Assembly (NCBI GenBank): GCA_017525015.1
Contig: JAFXUK010000003.1
Coordinates: 124,001 to 188,000, forward strand
DNA: 64,000 nucleotides
Reading direction: 5' to 3'
Source of the DNA: Bacilli bacterium
GTDB lineage: Bacteria; Bacillota; Bacilli; RF39; UBA660
Position 1 is the first letter of the stretch, and the number at the start of each line of letters is the position of its first letter. Below are positions 54,199-63,552 of the stretch, piece by piece. Both the position numbers and the translations under genes were made by a program. The notes beneath the pieces are model-generated. The model saw nothing but the letters and a program-made list of their open reading frames with translations, was not told the origin of the DNA and made no database searches.

Positions 54199-56880
54199 TT
54201 ATGTTTTTATTAAGACATTTGATGTTGATAAATTTGAAGATGAACCACCAGCATTCGCAATAATCCATGCTTGGTCAGCAGCATCTTTAACATATACTAT
54301 CTGACTTGCTTTAAATCCATACAAAAATGACTCATATGTAGTAACATTACTAAAGTCAAACGATGATACATCTAGTATTAGGTTATTATTTGCTGATCCT
54401 GCACCATTAAACATATGACCAATATCAGTTACACTTCTTATATCGAATTTATCTCCTAGATCAAGGGTAAAGACTGAACTACTAAGACCTGTTCTAAAAA
54501 ACATTTGATGCATATCTGTTACGTTACTCGTATCAAATTTGTCTCCTAGGTCTAATGTGAGGGATAAACTATTTTCACCCATCCTGTCAAACATATATTT
54601 CATATTGGTTACATTACAAGTATCAAATTTATCCCCTAAATCTATGGTAAATACTGGACTATTAAATCCTGCTAAATTAAACATTCCTGTCATATTAGTT
54701 ACATTACTGGTATCGAACTTATCACCTAAATCCAGAGTAAACACAGTACTACTATATCCTATATTTTGAAACATGTAGGACATATCTACTACGTTACTTG
54801 TATCAAACTTGTCTCCTAAATTTAATGTAAATACTGTACTACTATAACCGGTAGATGCAAACATATTGGACATATCTGTTACATTACTTGTATCAAATTT
54901 ATTTCCTAAATCTAAGGTAAAACTAGTACTACTATATCCAGTACGAAAAAACAATTTTTTCATTGTTGTTACATTACTTGTATCAAATTTTGATCCTAAG
55001 TTTAATGTAAATGTACTGCTATAATATCCAGTTTCTGCAAACATCTGATACATATTAGTTACATTGCTTGTATTAAAATTTTGCCCAAGGTTTATTGATA
55101 GTGTTGTACTATGATTTCCCATTTGATTAAACATACCACTCATCATCGTAACATTACTTGTGTCAAAATTATTTCCTAAATCTAGCAAAAAATTTGTGCT
55201 ATATCTTCCAACACTAGAAAACATATTGGTCATAGTCGTTACATTACTTGTATCAAATTTTGAACCTAAATTTAGAGTAAATGTTGTATTTTTACCACCT
55301 ACTCCTAAAAACATATTTGTCATATCAGTTACATTACTTGTATCAAATTTGTTGCCTAAATTTAAGGCATATATAGTACTTTCTGTTCCTGCAATAGCAA
55401 ACATACTTTTCATTGTTGTTACATTGCTTGTATCAAATTTATCTCCCAAATCTAAGCTGAATGATTGACTAGAATATCCGGCACTTGAAAAAATACTCTC
55501 CATATCAGTTACATTACTTGTATCAAATAGATTTCCTAAATTCAAGGTAAACGTTGTACTTTTATATCCTGTTTGAGAAAACATTTCCTTCATTGTAGTG
55601 ACATTTGAAGTATCAAATTTATTGCCTAAATCAAGCGTAAATGATGTATTATTGTATCCAGTATAATAAAACATTCTATGCATGTTAGTAACATTACTTG
55701 TGTCAAATTTGTCTCCTAAATTTATTGTGAAATTTGCACTGTTTTTTCCAGCTCCATAAAACATTTCCGACATATTTGTTACATTACTTGTATCAAATTT
55801 ATCGCCAAGATCAAGAACAAAATTTGAGCTATACATACCAATACTATAAAACATACCATGCATGTCAGTAACATTACTTGTATCGAATTGAGTTCCTAAA
55901 TCTAGGGTGATAGCCCTACTATCATCACCTGTCATATGAAACATTTCTGACATATTTGTAACTTTGCTCGTGTCAAATTTATCGCCTAAATCTAAGGTAA
56001 ATACCGAGCAATTAGATCCTGTTCCGTAGAACATCCTGTTCATATTCGTAACATTACTTGTATCAAATTTATCTCCTAAGTCCAAAGTAAAAACACTACT
56101 ATATTCACCCGCTCCTTTAAACATAGAATCCATATTTGTTACTTTTGAAGTATCAAATTTATTTCCTAAATCTAATGAGAATGATGAACTATAATCTCCC
56201 ATGCCACAGAACATACTACTCATATTTGTTACGTTTGATGTATCAAAATTGTTTCCAAGACTAATTGTAAATGAACCATCTTCTTTTCCTGTGTAAAAAA
56301 ACATTCCAGTCATATTAGTAACATTACTCGTATCAAAATTATTTCCTAAATTCAAATTGAATCCAGAACCATTAAAGCCAGTGTAGTAGAATAAGTATGA
56401 CATATTTTTTACTCTTGAAACATCTAAATTATCTATTCCATTTATTTTATTAACTTTAGTTAAATTTGCAAATAAATAACTACTATTCTCATTTGCATAT
56501 AAATGTCCATCCCCTTGTATGTATAAATCATACATTGTATTGTCATCTTGATTAGTGGTAATATATGCCATTACATTTCCATTACCTGCTACTCCTATAT
56601 CCCACGACGCAATTACATTATTTGGTGGACTTATTTCATCATCTAAAGTGATAGTCTTTATTTTTTGTTTATATGTATTACTTCTAAAAGCTGTTGTGTC
56701 CGATGAATATGTTGTTCTTATAATTGGTTCTTTATATTTTGAAAGTGTAATATTTCCTGATATTCCTAATCCTGTGTTTAGTAGTGAATATCCAACGGTT
56801 AAACACAACACAAAAACTAGAATTGCAAAGATTCTATATTTTTTATTATCAAATCTTCTTTTTCTTCTAGTATGTTTCAT
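54199..56880 (-). CDS. DUF285/BspA-type repeat surface protein, family B (893 aa)
   Basis: Family B differs from family A in the N-terminus: a long basic start MKHTRRKRRFDNKKYRIF, then the helix AILVFVLCLTVGYSLL, then a head with AFRSNTYKQKI, SWDIGVAGNGNVMAYI and DLYIQGDGHLYANE. 23 complete 30-residue units, mostly FDTSNVTNM-type, then a cap (QIVYVKDAADQAWIIAN, ending NVLIKT) that is shared within family B. It has no terminator of its own and runs into yitT. Promoter and RBS GGAGA are clear. Confidence 0.9.
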   Translation of the reverse strand: MKHTRRKRRFDNKKYRIFAILVFVLCLTVGYSLLNTGLGISGNITLSKYKEPIIRTTYSSDTTAFRSNTYKQKIKTITLDDEISPPNNVIASWDIGVAGNGNVMAYITTNQDDNTMYDLYIQGDGHLYANENSSYLFANLTKVNKINGIDNLDVSRVKNMSYLFYYTGFNGSGFNLNLGNNFDTSNVTNMTGMFFYTGKEDGSFTISLGNNFDTSNVTNMSSMFCGMGDYSSSFSLDLGNKFDTSKVTNMDSMFKGAGEYSSVFTLDLGDKFDTSNVTNMNRMFYGTGSNCSVFTLDLGDKFDTSKVTNMSEMFHMTGDDSRAITLDLGTQFDTSNVTDMHGMFYSIGMYSSNFVLDLGDKFDTSNVTNMSEMFYGAGKNSANFTINLGDKFDTSNVTNMHRMFYYTGYNNTSFTLDLGNKFDTSNVTTMKEMFSQTGYKSTTFTLNLGNLFDTSNVTDMESIFSSAGYSSQSFSLDLGDKFDTSNVTTMKSMFAIAGTESTIYALNLGNKFDTSNVTDMTNMFLGVGGKNTTFTLNLGSKFDTSNVTTMTNMFSSVGRYSTNFLLDLGNNFDTSNVTMMSGMFNQMGNHSTTLSINLGQNFNTSNVTNMYQMFAETGYYSSTFTLNLGSKFDTSNVTTMKKLFFRTGYSSTSFTLDLGNKFDTSNVTDMSNMFASTGYSSTVFTLNLGDKFDTSNVVDMSYMFQNIGYSSTVFTLDLGDKFDTSNVTNMTGMFNLAGFNSPVFTIDLGDKFDTCNVTNMKYMFDRMGENSLSLTLDLGDKFDTSNVTDMHQMFFRTGLSSSVFTLDLGDKFDIRSVTDIGHMFNGAGSANNNLILDVSSFDFSNVTTYESFLYGFKASQIVYVKDAADQAWIIANAGGSSSNLSTSNVLIKT
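54310..56420 (-). repeat. 90-bp tandem coding repeats (about 24 units)
   Basis: In-frame 90-bp period through the gene body. Confidence 0.9.
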
Positions 56881-56992
56881 ATTATTCTCCTATATTAATT
56901 TTATCATTTTTGAGACTCTTTCTCAATTAATGTAAGACAATTAAACCTTTACTTTACAATAATAAACACAAAAAAAGAACCAATTGGTTCTT
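56881..56992. repeat. 112-bp spacer duplicated at 59720-59831
   Basis: Equal length and near-identical sequence to 59720-59831, including promoter, inverted repeat and terminator. Shows tandem duplication of whole transcription units. Confidence 0.85.
56898..56926 (-). promoter_or_regulatory. Promoter with inverted repeat over -35
   Basis: Minus strand TTGAGA (56926-56921), 17 bp, TAAAAT (56903-56898). The -35 box is the first arm of the perfect inverted repeat TTGAGA-AAGAG-TCTCAA (56926-56910). Confidence 0.65.
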
Positions 56993-56994
56993 TT
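56973..56994 (-). terminator. Rho-independent terminator
   Basis: Perfect 22-nt palindrome AAAAGAACCAA and complement, T run on the minus strand; ends the 56993 gene. Confidence 0.85.
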
Positions 56995-59719
56995 ATGTTT
57001 TTATTAAGACGTTGGATGTGGATAGTGATCCTCCAGCATGTGAAATTAACCAGCTTTGATCAGCAGCATCCTTTACATATATTATATTTGTAGACTTCCA
57101 TCTATAGAGCATACTATCATATCTTGTAACGTTACTGAAATCAAAAGTAGAAAGATCAAGTTCAAATGGTGTTGTAGCTAAATAACCAATTTCTTCAAAC
57201 ATATGATACATTGTTGTAACGTTGCTTGTATAAAATTTATTTCCTAGATTTATAGAAAATGTTGTTGAATTTCTTCCAACTTCACTAAACATACTCTCCA
57301 TATTAGTAACATTGCTTGTATCAAATTTGTTGCCTAAATTCAACGTAAACGATGTACTTCTATATCCACAACCATCGAACATGTTTTTCATCGTAGTTAC
57401 ATTACTTGTATCAAATTTGTCGCCTAGATTTAATGTAAATACTGGACTTGAGCGTCCTGTGTCATAGAACATCCACGTCATATCAGTGACGTTGCTTGTA
57501 TCAAATTTATCCCTTAAGTCTAATGTAAAGACTTGGCTACTTTCTCCTATATCTTCAAACATGAAACTCATATCGGTAACGTTGCTTGTATCAAATTTAT
57601 CTCCTAAATCTATTGTAAAAGAGGTATTAGCTGCACCTGTACCATTAAACATATTTGCCATATTTGTTACGTTACTTGTATCAAAGTTGTTGCCTAAATC
57701 TAGGGTAAACACTGTACTGCTATATCCACAACCTTGAAACAAGCCATAATTTGTTCCAATTGAAGAATTTGCTGACGTTCTAATGTTTTTAGCTGTCATT
57801 TCTGTGACATTTGATGTGTCAAATTTGTTGCCTAAATCTAAAGTGAAGTCTGTACTGTAATATCCCGTATTTGTAAATAGTCCACCCATATATATTACAT
57901 TGCTTGTATCAAACTTGTCTCCCAAATCTATTGTTAGACTGTTGCTAGAATAACCAGCGTATGCAAACATTCCTCTCATATTTGTTACATTTCTGGTATC
58001 AAAGTTGTCTCCTAAATCTATTATTAATGTAGGAACTGCTCGGCCAAACGAATAAAACATTGATTGTAGTGAGTTTGTATTTATAGGATTAAAATTATCT
58101 CCTAAGTCTAAAGTTAGTGTTGAACTATTATTGCCTGCTGATGCAAACATAAACTCCATGGTTGTTACGTTACTGGTATTAAAATGATCTCCTAAGTTTA
58201 AAACTAAATTATTGCATTGTTTTCCTGCGGTTTCAAACATCGAGTTCATTGCTGTTACATTACTTGTGTCAAATTTGTCCTTCAAATCTAAAGTGAATGA
58301 TGATGACACTTTAGCTATTGAATAAAACATATATGACATGCTTGTAATATTACTTGTATCAAATTTATCTCCTAAGTCTAAACTACAACTAGAACTATTT
58401 GAACAAAGACCATAAAATATTTTATCCATTCTTGTTACATTACTTGTATCAAATTTGTTTCCTAAAGACAATCCAAAAACAGAATTTTTTGATCCAGTGT
58501 TGTAAAACATTTGATTCATATTTGTTACATTTGAAGTATCAAATTTATTTCCTAAATTCAGATTAAAAACAGATGATTCTTTTCCTAGTGTAGAAAACAT
58601 ATTGGACATATCTGTTACATTACTTGTGTCAAACTTATCTCCTAAATTCAAAGTAAAAGTTGTACTATTGCATGCTGTGCTACTAAACATTCCGGACATA
58701 CTTGTTACATTGCTTGTATCAAATTTATCGCCTAAATCTAATGTAAAATCTGGCGAGTTATATGCTAGTGAAGCAAACATAGTACTCATAGTTGTTACAT
58801 TACTCGTATCAAATTTATCTCCTAAATCGAGCGTTCTTATGGCTGTACTTGAATAGCCAAAGGATTGAAACATACCATTCATATATTGTGCATTACTTGT
58901 ATCAAATTTGTCTCCTAAATCTAGTGTTATATTTAAACTTGATCTTCCTGTATTACTAAACACCCATCTCATCTCTTCAACATTACTTGTATCAAATTTA
59001 TCTCCTAGATCAAGTGTCATTATTGTACTCTTGTAGCCAGTATTTTCAAACATATCATTCATATTAGTTACATTACTCGTATCAAATTTATCTCCTAAGT
59101 CAATTGTAAAAACTGTACTGCTATATCCTGTTTGCCAAAACATTCCATACATACTTGTTACATTGCTTGTATCAAAATTATTTCCGAGATCTAGAGTAAA
59201 TGATTGACTGTTATATCCAGTAAAATGAAACATAAAGTCCATATTAGTAGTTCTTGATGTATCTAAACTATTTATTCCATTAATATGATCTACTCCTCTT
59301 AAGCCATATAGTAAATATGAACTATCTTCATTTGCATACAAATGTCCATCACCTTGTATATATAAATCATACATTGTATTGTCATCTTGATTAGTTGTTA
59401 TATATGCCATTACGTTTCCATTTTGTGCTACTCCTATGTCCCATGATGCAACTACATTATTTGGTGGATTAATTTCATCATCTAAATTAATGATTTTTAT
59501 TTTTTCCTTATATGCACTATTTCTAAATGCTGTTGCGTCATACTTACTTGTAGTTCTAATAATTGGTTCTTTATACTTTGATAGATTAATTGATCCAGTT
59601 ATTCCTAAACCTGTTCCTAGTAAAGAATACCCCACTGTTAAACACAACACAAAAACTAGAATTGCAAAGATTCTATATTTTTTATTATCAAATCTACGCT
59701 TTCTTCTAGTATGTTTCAT
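56993..59719 (-). CDS. DUF285/BspA-type repeat surface protein, family B (908 aa)
   Basis: Second family B member; the first ~30 residues are nearly identical to the 893-residue protein (VGYSLLGTGLGITGSINLSKYKEP). The head reads AFRNSAYKEKI, then SWDIGVAQNGNVMAYI. 23 units plus a terminal one, with more divergent ones in the middle (NFNPINTNSLQSMF). One unit near residue 650 carries an insertion (MTAKNIRTSANSSIGTNYG) where MxxMF is expected. Cap NIIYVKDAADQSWLISH, ending NVLIKT. Own promoter and terminator. Confidence 0.9.
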   Translation of the reverse strand: MKHTRRKRRFDNKKYRIFAILVFVLCLTVGYSLLGTGLGITGSINLSKYKEPIIRTTSKYDATAFRNSAYKEKIKIINLDDEINPPNNVVASWDIGVAQNGNVMAYITTNQDDNTMYDLYIQGDGHLYANEDSSYLLYGLRGVDHINGINSLDTSRTTNMDFMFHFTGYNSQSFTLDLGNNFDTSNVTSMYGMFWQTGYSSTVFTIDLGDKFDTSNVTNMNDMFENTGYKSTIMTLDLGDKFDTSNVEEMRWVFSNTGRSSLNITLDLGDKFDTSNAQYMNGMFQSFGYSSTAIRTLDLGDKFDTSNVTTMSTMFASLAYNSPDFTLDLGDKFDTSNVTSMSGMFSSTACNSTTFTLNLGDKFDTSNVTDMSNMFSTLGKESSVFNLNLGNKFDTSNVTNMNQMFYNTGSKNSVFGLSLGNKFDTSNVTRMDKIFYGLCSNSSSCSLDLGDKFDTSNITSMSYMFYSIAKVSSSFTLDLKDKFDTSNVTAMNSMFETAGKQCNNLVLNLGDHFNTSNVTTMEFMFASAGNNSSTLTLDLGDNFNPINTNSLQSMFYSFGRAVPTLIIDLGDNFDTRNVTNMRGMFAYAGYSSNSLTIDLGDKFDTSNVIYMGGLFTNTGYYSTDFTLDLGNKFDTSNVTEMTAKNIRTSANSSIGTNYGLFQGCGYSSTVFTLDLGNNFDTSNVTNMANMFNGTGAANTSFTIDLGDKFDTSNVTDMSFMFEDIGESSQVFTLDLRDKFDTSNVTDMTWMFYDTGRSSPVFTLNLGDKFDTSNVTTMKNMFDGCGYRSTSFTLNLGNKFDTSNVTNMESMFSEVGRNSTTFSINLGNKFYTSNVTTMYHMFEEIGYLATTPFELDLSTFDFSNVTRYDSMLYRWKSTNIIYVKDAADQSWLISHAGGSLSTSNVLIKT
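57090..59250 (-). repeat. 90-bp tandem coding repeats (about 24 units)
   Basis: In-frame 90-bp period with one inserted loop-coding segment near 57740-57800. Confidence 0.88.
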
Positions 59720-59831
59720 ATTTTTCTCCTATTATAATTTTATCATTTTTGAGACTCTTTCTCAATTAATGTGGAACAAATAAACCTTTACTTTACAATT
59801 ATAAACACAAAAAAAGAACTAATTGGTTCTT
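59720..59831. repeat. 112-bp spacer, copy of 56881-56992
   Basis: Same order of RBS, promoter, inverted repeat and terminator as the copy at 56881. Confidence 0.85.
59737..59765 (-). promoter_or_regulatory. Promoter with inverted repeat over -35
   Basis: Minus strand TTGAGA (59765-59760), 17 bp, TAAAAT (59742-59737). Same inverted repeat TTGAGA-AAGAG-TCTCAA at 59765-59749. Confidence 0.65.
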
Positions 59832-59833
59832 TT
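59812..59833 (-). terminator. Rho-independent terminator
   Basis: Hairpin AAAAGAACT / GGTTCTTTT (one wobble) with a minus-strand T run. Confidence 0.83.
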
Positions 59834-62192
59834 ATGTTTTTATTAAGACATTTGATGTTGTTATACTTAAATTTCCAGCATGCGAAATTACCCATGCTTG
59901 ATCTGAAGCATCTTTAACATATATTTTATTTGTAGTTTTCCATCCGATAAATATATTATCATAATATGTTATATTACTAAAATCAAAGTTGGATAAATCA
60001 ATCTCGAAATAGTCATTACTAAAACCTGCTTCATAGAACATTTCTCCAATAGAAGTTACATTATTTGTAACAAATTTGTCTCCTAAATCTAATGTGAAAT
60101 TGGGATTGCTATAACCAATTCTGTAAAACATATCAAACATATTGGTTACATTACTTGTATCAAACTTATCACCCAAATTAAGAGTAAAAACAGTACTTTT
60201 TGGTCCAGTAAAAGCAAACATTTGAGACATATCTGTAACTCTGCTTGTATCAAATTTATCTCCTAAATCTAGTGTGAAAACTGTGCTACCAAATCCGGTA
60301 CAGTTAAACATTTCATACATATTTGTTACATTTCTTGTATCAAATTTATCTCCTAAATCTAATGTGAATGATGCATTTTTGTATCCAACATAAGTAAACA
60401 ATTTATCCATAGTGGTAACATTACTTGTATCAAATTTATTACCCAAATCTAGGGCCATCACTGTACTATTACGTCCTGCCTCATCAAAAAGACTTCCCAT
60501 ATTTGTAACGTTACTAGTATCAAATTTGTCTCCCAAATTTAAAGTAAATACAGGACTGCTATGTCCTACACAGCAAAACATCGCTGTCATATCTTTTATT
60601 TTACTTGTGTCAAATTTGTCGCCTAAGTCTAAAGTCATTACTGTACTACTATAGCCTGTTGAATAAAACATTCCTCCTAAATATCCTCCGCTATGACCAT
60701 TACCATATTGAACATCCGCATTTGACATCTTTTCAACATTACTTGTATCAAATTTTGAGCCTAGATCTAAGGTAAACACTAAACTATTATATCCTGTTTC
60801 AAAAAACATTTCTTCCATATTTGTTACTTTGCCTGTGTCAAATTTATCTTCTAGATCTAAAGTAAAGACTGTACTGCTATATCCAGTATATTCAAACATT
60901 TTAGACATATTTGTGACATTGCTTGTATCAAATAGATTTCCTAAATCTAATGTGAAGACAGTGCTATTATATCCTGTTGAATAAAACATTCTTTGCATAT
61001 CTGTGACATTGCTTGTATCAAACTTATCTCCTAAATCCAAAGTAAATACTGGACTTAAATAACCAGTTTGATTAAACATATGGTACATACTTGTTACATT
61101 ACTTGTATCAAACAGATTTCCTAAATCTAAAGTGAACCTTTGACTACGATATCCTGTACTTCTAAACATTTGGTACATATTTGTAACGTTACTAGTATCA
61201 AATTTGTCTCCTAGATTTAATTCAAACTCTGTATTACTATAGCCAGTATAATTAAACATGTTAGACATATTAGTTGTTTTACTTGTATCAAATTTGTCTC
61301 CTAAATCTAATGTGAATACTGGGCTTTTATATGCTATATGATCAAACATGTAAGACATAGTTGTGACATTGCTTGTATCAAATTTGTCTCCTAAGTCTAG
61401 GGTAAATACTGTACTACTATATCCTGTTTTATTATACATAGAAAGCATTTTAGTTACATTACTTGTATCAAATTTATTTCCTAAGTCTAGGGTAAATACT
61501 GTACTATTATAGCCTGTATTATAAAACATAGCAGACATAGTAGTTACTTTACTAGTATCGAATTTATCCCCTAAATTCAGAGTAAAAACAGTACTGCTAT
61601 AACCAATATAATTGAACATTTTATCCATATTTGTAACATTACTAGTATCAAAATTACTGCCAAGGTTTAATGTAAAAGATGTACTATTATATCCCGTGTG
61701 ATCAAACATATATGACATGTTTGTTACTCGAGAAATATCTAATTTTTCTATGTTATTTATTTCATCAATGTATTTTAAATCTGCAAATAAATATTTACTA
61801 TCTTCATTTGCATATAAATGTCCATCACCTTGGATATATAAATCATACATTGTATTGTCATCTTGATTAGTTGTTATATATGCCATTACATTTCCATTTC
61901 CAGCTACTCCTATATCCCATGATGCTACTACATTGTTTGGAGGATTAATTTCATCATCTAAATTAATTGTTTTAATACTATCTCTATAAGTATCGCTCCT
62001 AAATGCTGTTTTATCGTTATCATAAGTTGTTCTAATAATTGGTTCTTTATACTTTGATAGATTAATTGATCCAGTTATTCCTAAACCTGTTCTTAGAAGT
62101 GAATATCCAACAGTTAGACACAACACAAAAACTAGAATGGCAAAAATTCTATACTTTTTATTATAAAATTTTCTTCTTCTAGTATGTTTCAT
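59832..62192 (-). CDS. DUF285/BspA-type repeat surface protein, family B (786 aa)
   Basis: Third family B member, start ATG 62192 (GGAGA upstream; the ORF extends to a TTG at 62204). MKHTRRRKFYNKKYRIF, helix ending VGYSLLRTGLGITG. 19 units plus a terminal one; these are the most regular FDTSNVTNM/FTLDLGDK units of the window. One unit near residue 490 has an inserted SNADVQYGNGHSGGYLG loop at the same place in the unit as the insertion in the 908-residue protein. Cap NKIYVKDASDQAWVISH, ending NVLIKT. Nearest adhesin to the two-component system. Confidence 0.9.
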   Translation of the reverse strand: MKHTRRRKFYNKKYRIFAILVFVLCLTVGYSLLRTGLGITGSINLSKYKEPIIRTTYDNDKTAFRSDTYRDSIKTINLDDEINPPNNVVASWDIGVAGNGNVMAYITTNQDDNTMYDLYIQGDGHLYANEDSKYLFADLKYIDEINNIEKLDISRVTNMSYMFDHTGYNSTSFTLNLGSNFDTSNVTNMDKMFNYIGYSSTVFTLNLGDKFDTSKVTTMSAMFYNTGYNSTVFTLDLGNKFDTSNVTKMLSMYNKTGYSSTVFTLDLGDKFDTSNVTTMSYMFDHIAYKSPVFTLDLGDKFDTSKTTNMSNMFNYTGYSNTEFELNLGDKFDTSNVTNMYQMFRSTGYRSQRFTLDLGNLFDTSNVTSMYHMFNQTGYLSPVFTLDLGDKFDTSNVTDMQRMFYSTGYNSTVFTLDLGNLFDTSNVTNMSKMFEYTGYSSTVFTLDLEDKFDTGKVTNMEEMFFETGYNSLVFTLDLGSKFDTSNVEKMSNADVQYGNGHSGGYLGGMFYSTGYSSTVMTLDLGDKFDTSKIKDMTAMFCCVGHSSPVFTLNLGDKFDTSNVTNMGSLFDEAGRNSTVMALDLGNKFDTSNVTTMDKLFTYVGYKNASFTLDLGDKFDTRNVTNMYEMFNCTGFGSTVFTLDLGDKFDTSRVTDMSQMFAFTGPKSTVFTLNLGDKFDTSNVTNMFDMFYRIGYSNPNFTLDLGDKFVTNNVTSIGEMFYEAGFSNDYFEIDLSNFDFSNITYYDNIFIGWKTTNKIYVKDASDQAWVISHAGNLSITTSNVLIKT
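59940..61730 (-). repeat. 90-bp tandem coding repeats (about 20 units)
   Basis: In-frame 90-bp period with one insertion near 60670-60730. Confidence 0.88.
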
Positions 62193-62209
62193 ATTATTCT
62201 CCAACTATA

Positions 62210-62238
62210 ATTTTATCATTTTTATTGTTATACCTCAA
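62210..62238 (-). promoter_or_regulatory. Promoter without the inverted repeat
   Basis: Minus strand TTGAGG (62238-62233), 17 bp, TAAAAT (62215-62210). Same core as the other two family B promoters, but the second arm TCTCAA is missing (TATAACAATAA follows the -35). Confidence 0.6.
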
Positions 62239-62273
62239 TTATTGAAGAGTAATTATGCTTTTACTTTACACAA

Positions 62274-62297
62274 AAAAACAGGATTTCTCCTGTTTTT
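62274..62297 (-). terminator. Rho-independent terminator
   Basis: Stem AAAAACAGGA / TCCTGTTTTT, TTTC loop; ends the two-component operon. Confidence 0.88.
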
Positions 62298-63552
62298 ATT
62301 TCTTTGTAATGATGAATGATACCCCATTCTTTTCATTTTGAATTGTAATATCATAACCCATTACATTTAATGTTTTTTTAACGATAGATAATCCTAGACC
62401 AAATTCTCCTTTAATTCCTTTTCTAAAAGGAGTAAATATTACTTCTAGGAAATCTTCATCTATCTGATCTCCGTCATTATATAAAACTAATTTATTTTGC
62501 TTTGCAGTAATTGTGATCTCTTTTTTAGCATATCTCATAAAATTACTTAACAAGTTGTCTAGGATAGTTTCCCAGTTCTCTTCTGAACCATAATACTTGG
62601 ACTTCTTATCAATATTTACGGAGAACTTAAGCTCTTTCCTGTGAAACTTAAACTTCTCCACTTCTTCTTTAATTATTTTCTCCATATCTACTAATTCAGA
62701 AGAATTATTTTGTGAATTTTTAAGATAATCTAATTTATTTAAGTAAAGAAGTGAGTGTACTTTTTGTTCTAGTTTGTCAGTTTGTTCTTTGATAGTAGAA
62801 AGGGCGGTAGACTCGCTTTCTACTCCATCCTCAACTGCTTCTATATATGATTTTATAACGGTAAGAGGTGTTTTAAAATCATGTGATATATTTTGGTACA
62901 TTTGATTACGATATTCCTCTTGATTAATTAGAGAAATACGCATATCTTCTACTGCTAAAGCGAGTGACCTTATTTCGTCATCTGCTTGAAAATCAATTTT
63001 ATGATTATAGTCTGGATTATCTATGTTATCAATCTTCGTTTTTAAACGTTCTATTTTTCGAACAACAATAGTGGACCAACATACAATCATTAGTCCAATC
63101 ATTAAAAATGTGCCCAACACCAATGGGAATATAGCACTGAGTATTGATGTTTTTGTTTGATTTATATAACGATCATTAGTAATTGCAATCTTCGTTATAT
63201 CATCATTTGTAAGTTTATAATAGTAGTATGTTTTATGTTTATAAATAAATTTGCCGTAAGATTTGGTCATTTTAAAAATAACTTTATCTAAATTGTTTAA
63301 ATCAATTACTTCAGTGATATTTAAACTTGTAGCGACAGTATCATTTGTTATATAGATATAAGCTATCTCTGTATTTTGTAGCTTATTATCTGTAACTGTA
63401 TAGACTTGTAATGGTTCTCTTAAATAATTATAAATATTGGCTTCTGCTACTGGTATAAGTAGTCTTGGGAGTATTGCTCCTAAAGAGATAAATAATAGTA
63501 AAAAGGCAATCCCAACAACAAATAATAGTTGTTTACTTAGTGTGTTTTTCAT
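62296..63552 (-). CDS. Sensor histidine kinase
   Basis: 418 residues. TM1 at about 8-30, an extracytoplasmic sensor of about 105 residues, TM2 at about 137-160, a HAMP-like linker (about 165-205), the phosphoacceptor H-box YQNISHDFKTPLTVIKSYIE (about 225), N-box NWETILDNLLSNFMRYAK, and G-box FGLGLSIVKKTLNVMGY. EnvZ/PhoR-type membrane kinase. Its ATG overlaps the regulator's TGA (ATGA). The signal is unknown. It is transcribed towards the family B adhesins, which makes them candidate targets. Confidence 0.93.
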   Translation of the reverse strand: MKNTLSKQLLFVVGIAFLLLFISLGAILPRLLIPVAEANIYNYLREPLQVYTVTDNKLQNTEIAYIYITNDTVATSLNITEVIDLNNLDKVIFKMTKSYGKFIYKHKTYYYYKLTNDDITKIAITNDRYINQTKTSILSAIFPLVLGTFLMIGLMIVCWSTIVVRKIERLKTKIDNIDNPDYNHKIDFQADDEIRSLALAVEDMRISLINQEEYRNQMYQNISHDFKTPLTVIKSYIEAVEDGVESESTALSTIKEQTDKLEQKVHSLLYLNKLDYLKNSQNNSSELVDMEKIIKEEVEKFKFHRKELKFSVNIDKKSKYYGSEENWETILDNLLSNFMRYAKKEITITAKQNKLVLYNDGDQIDEDFLEVIFTPFRKGIKGEFGLGLSIVKKTLNVMGYDITIQNEKNGVSFIITKK

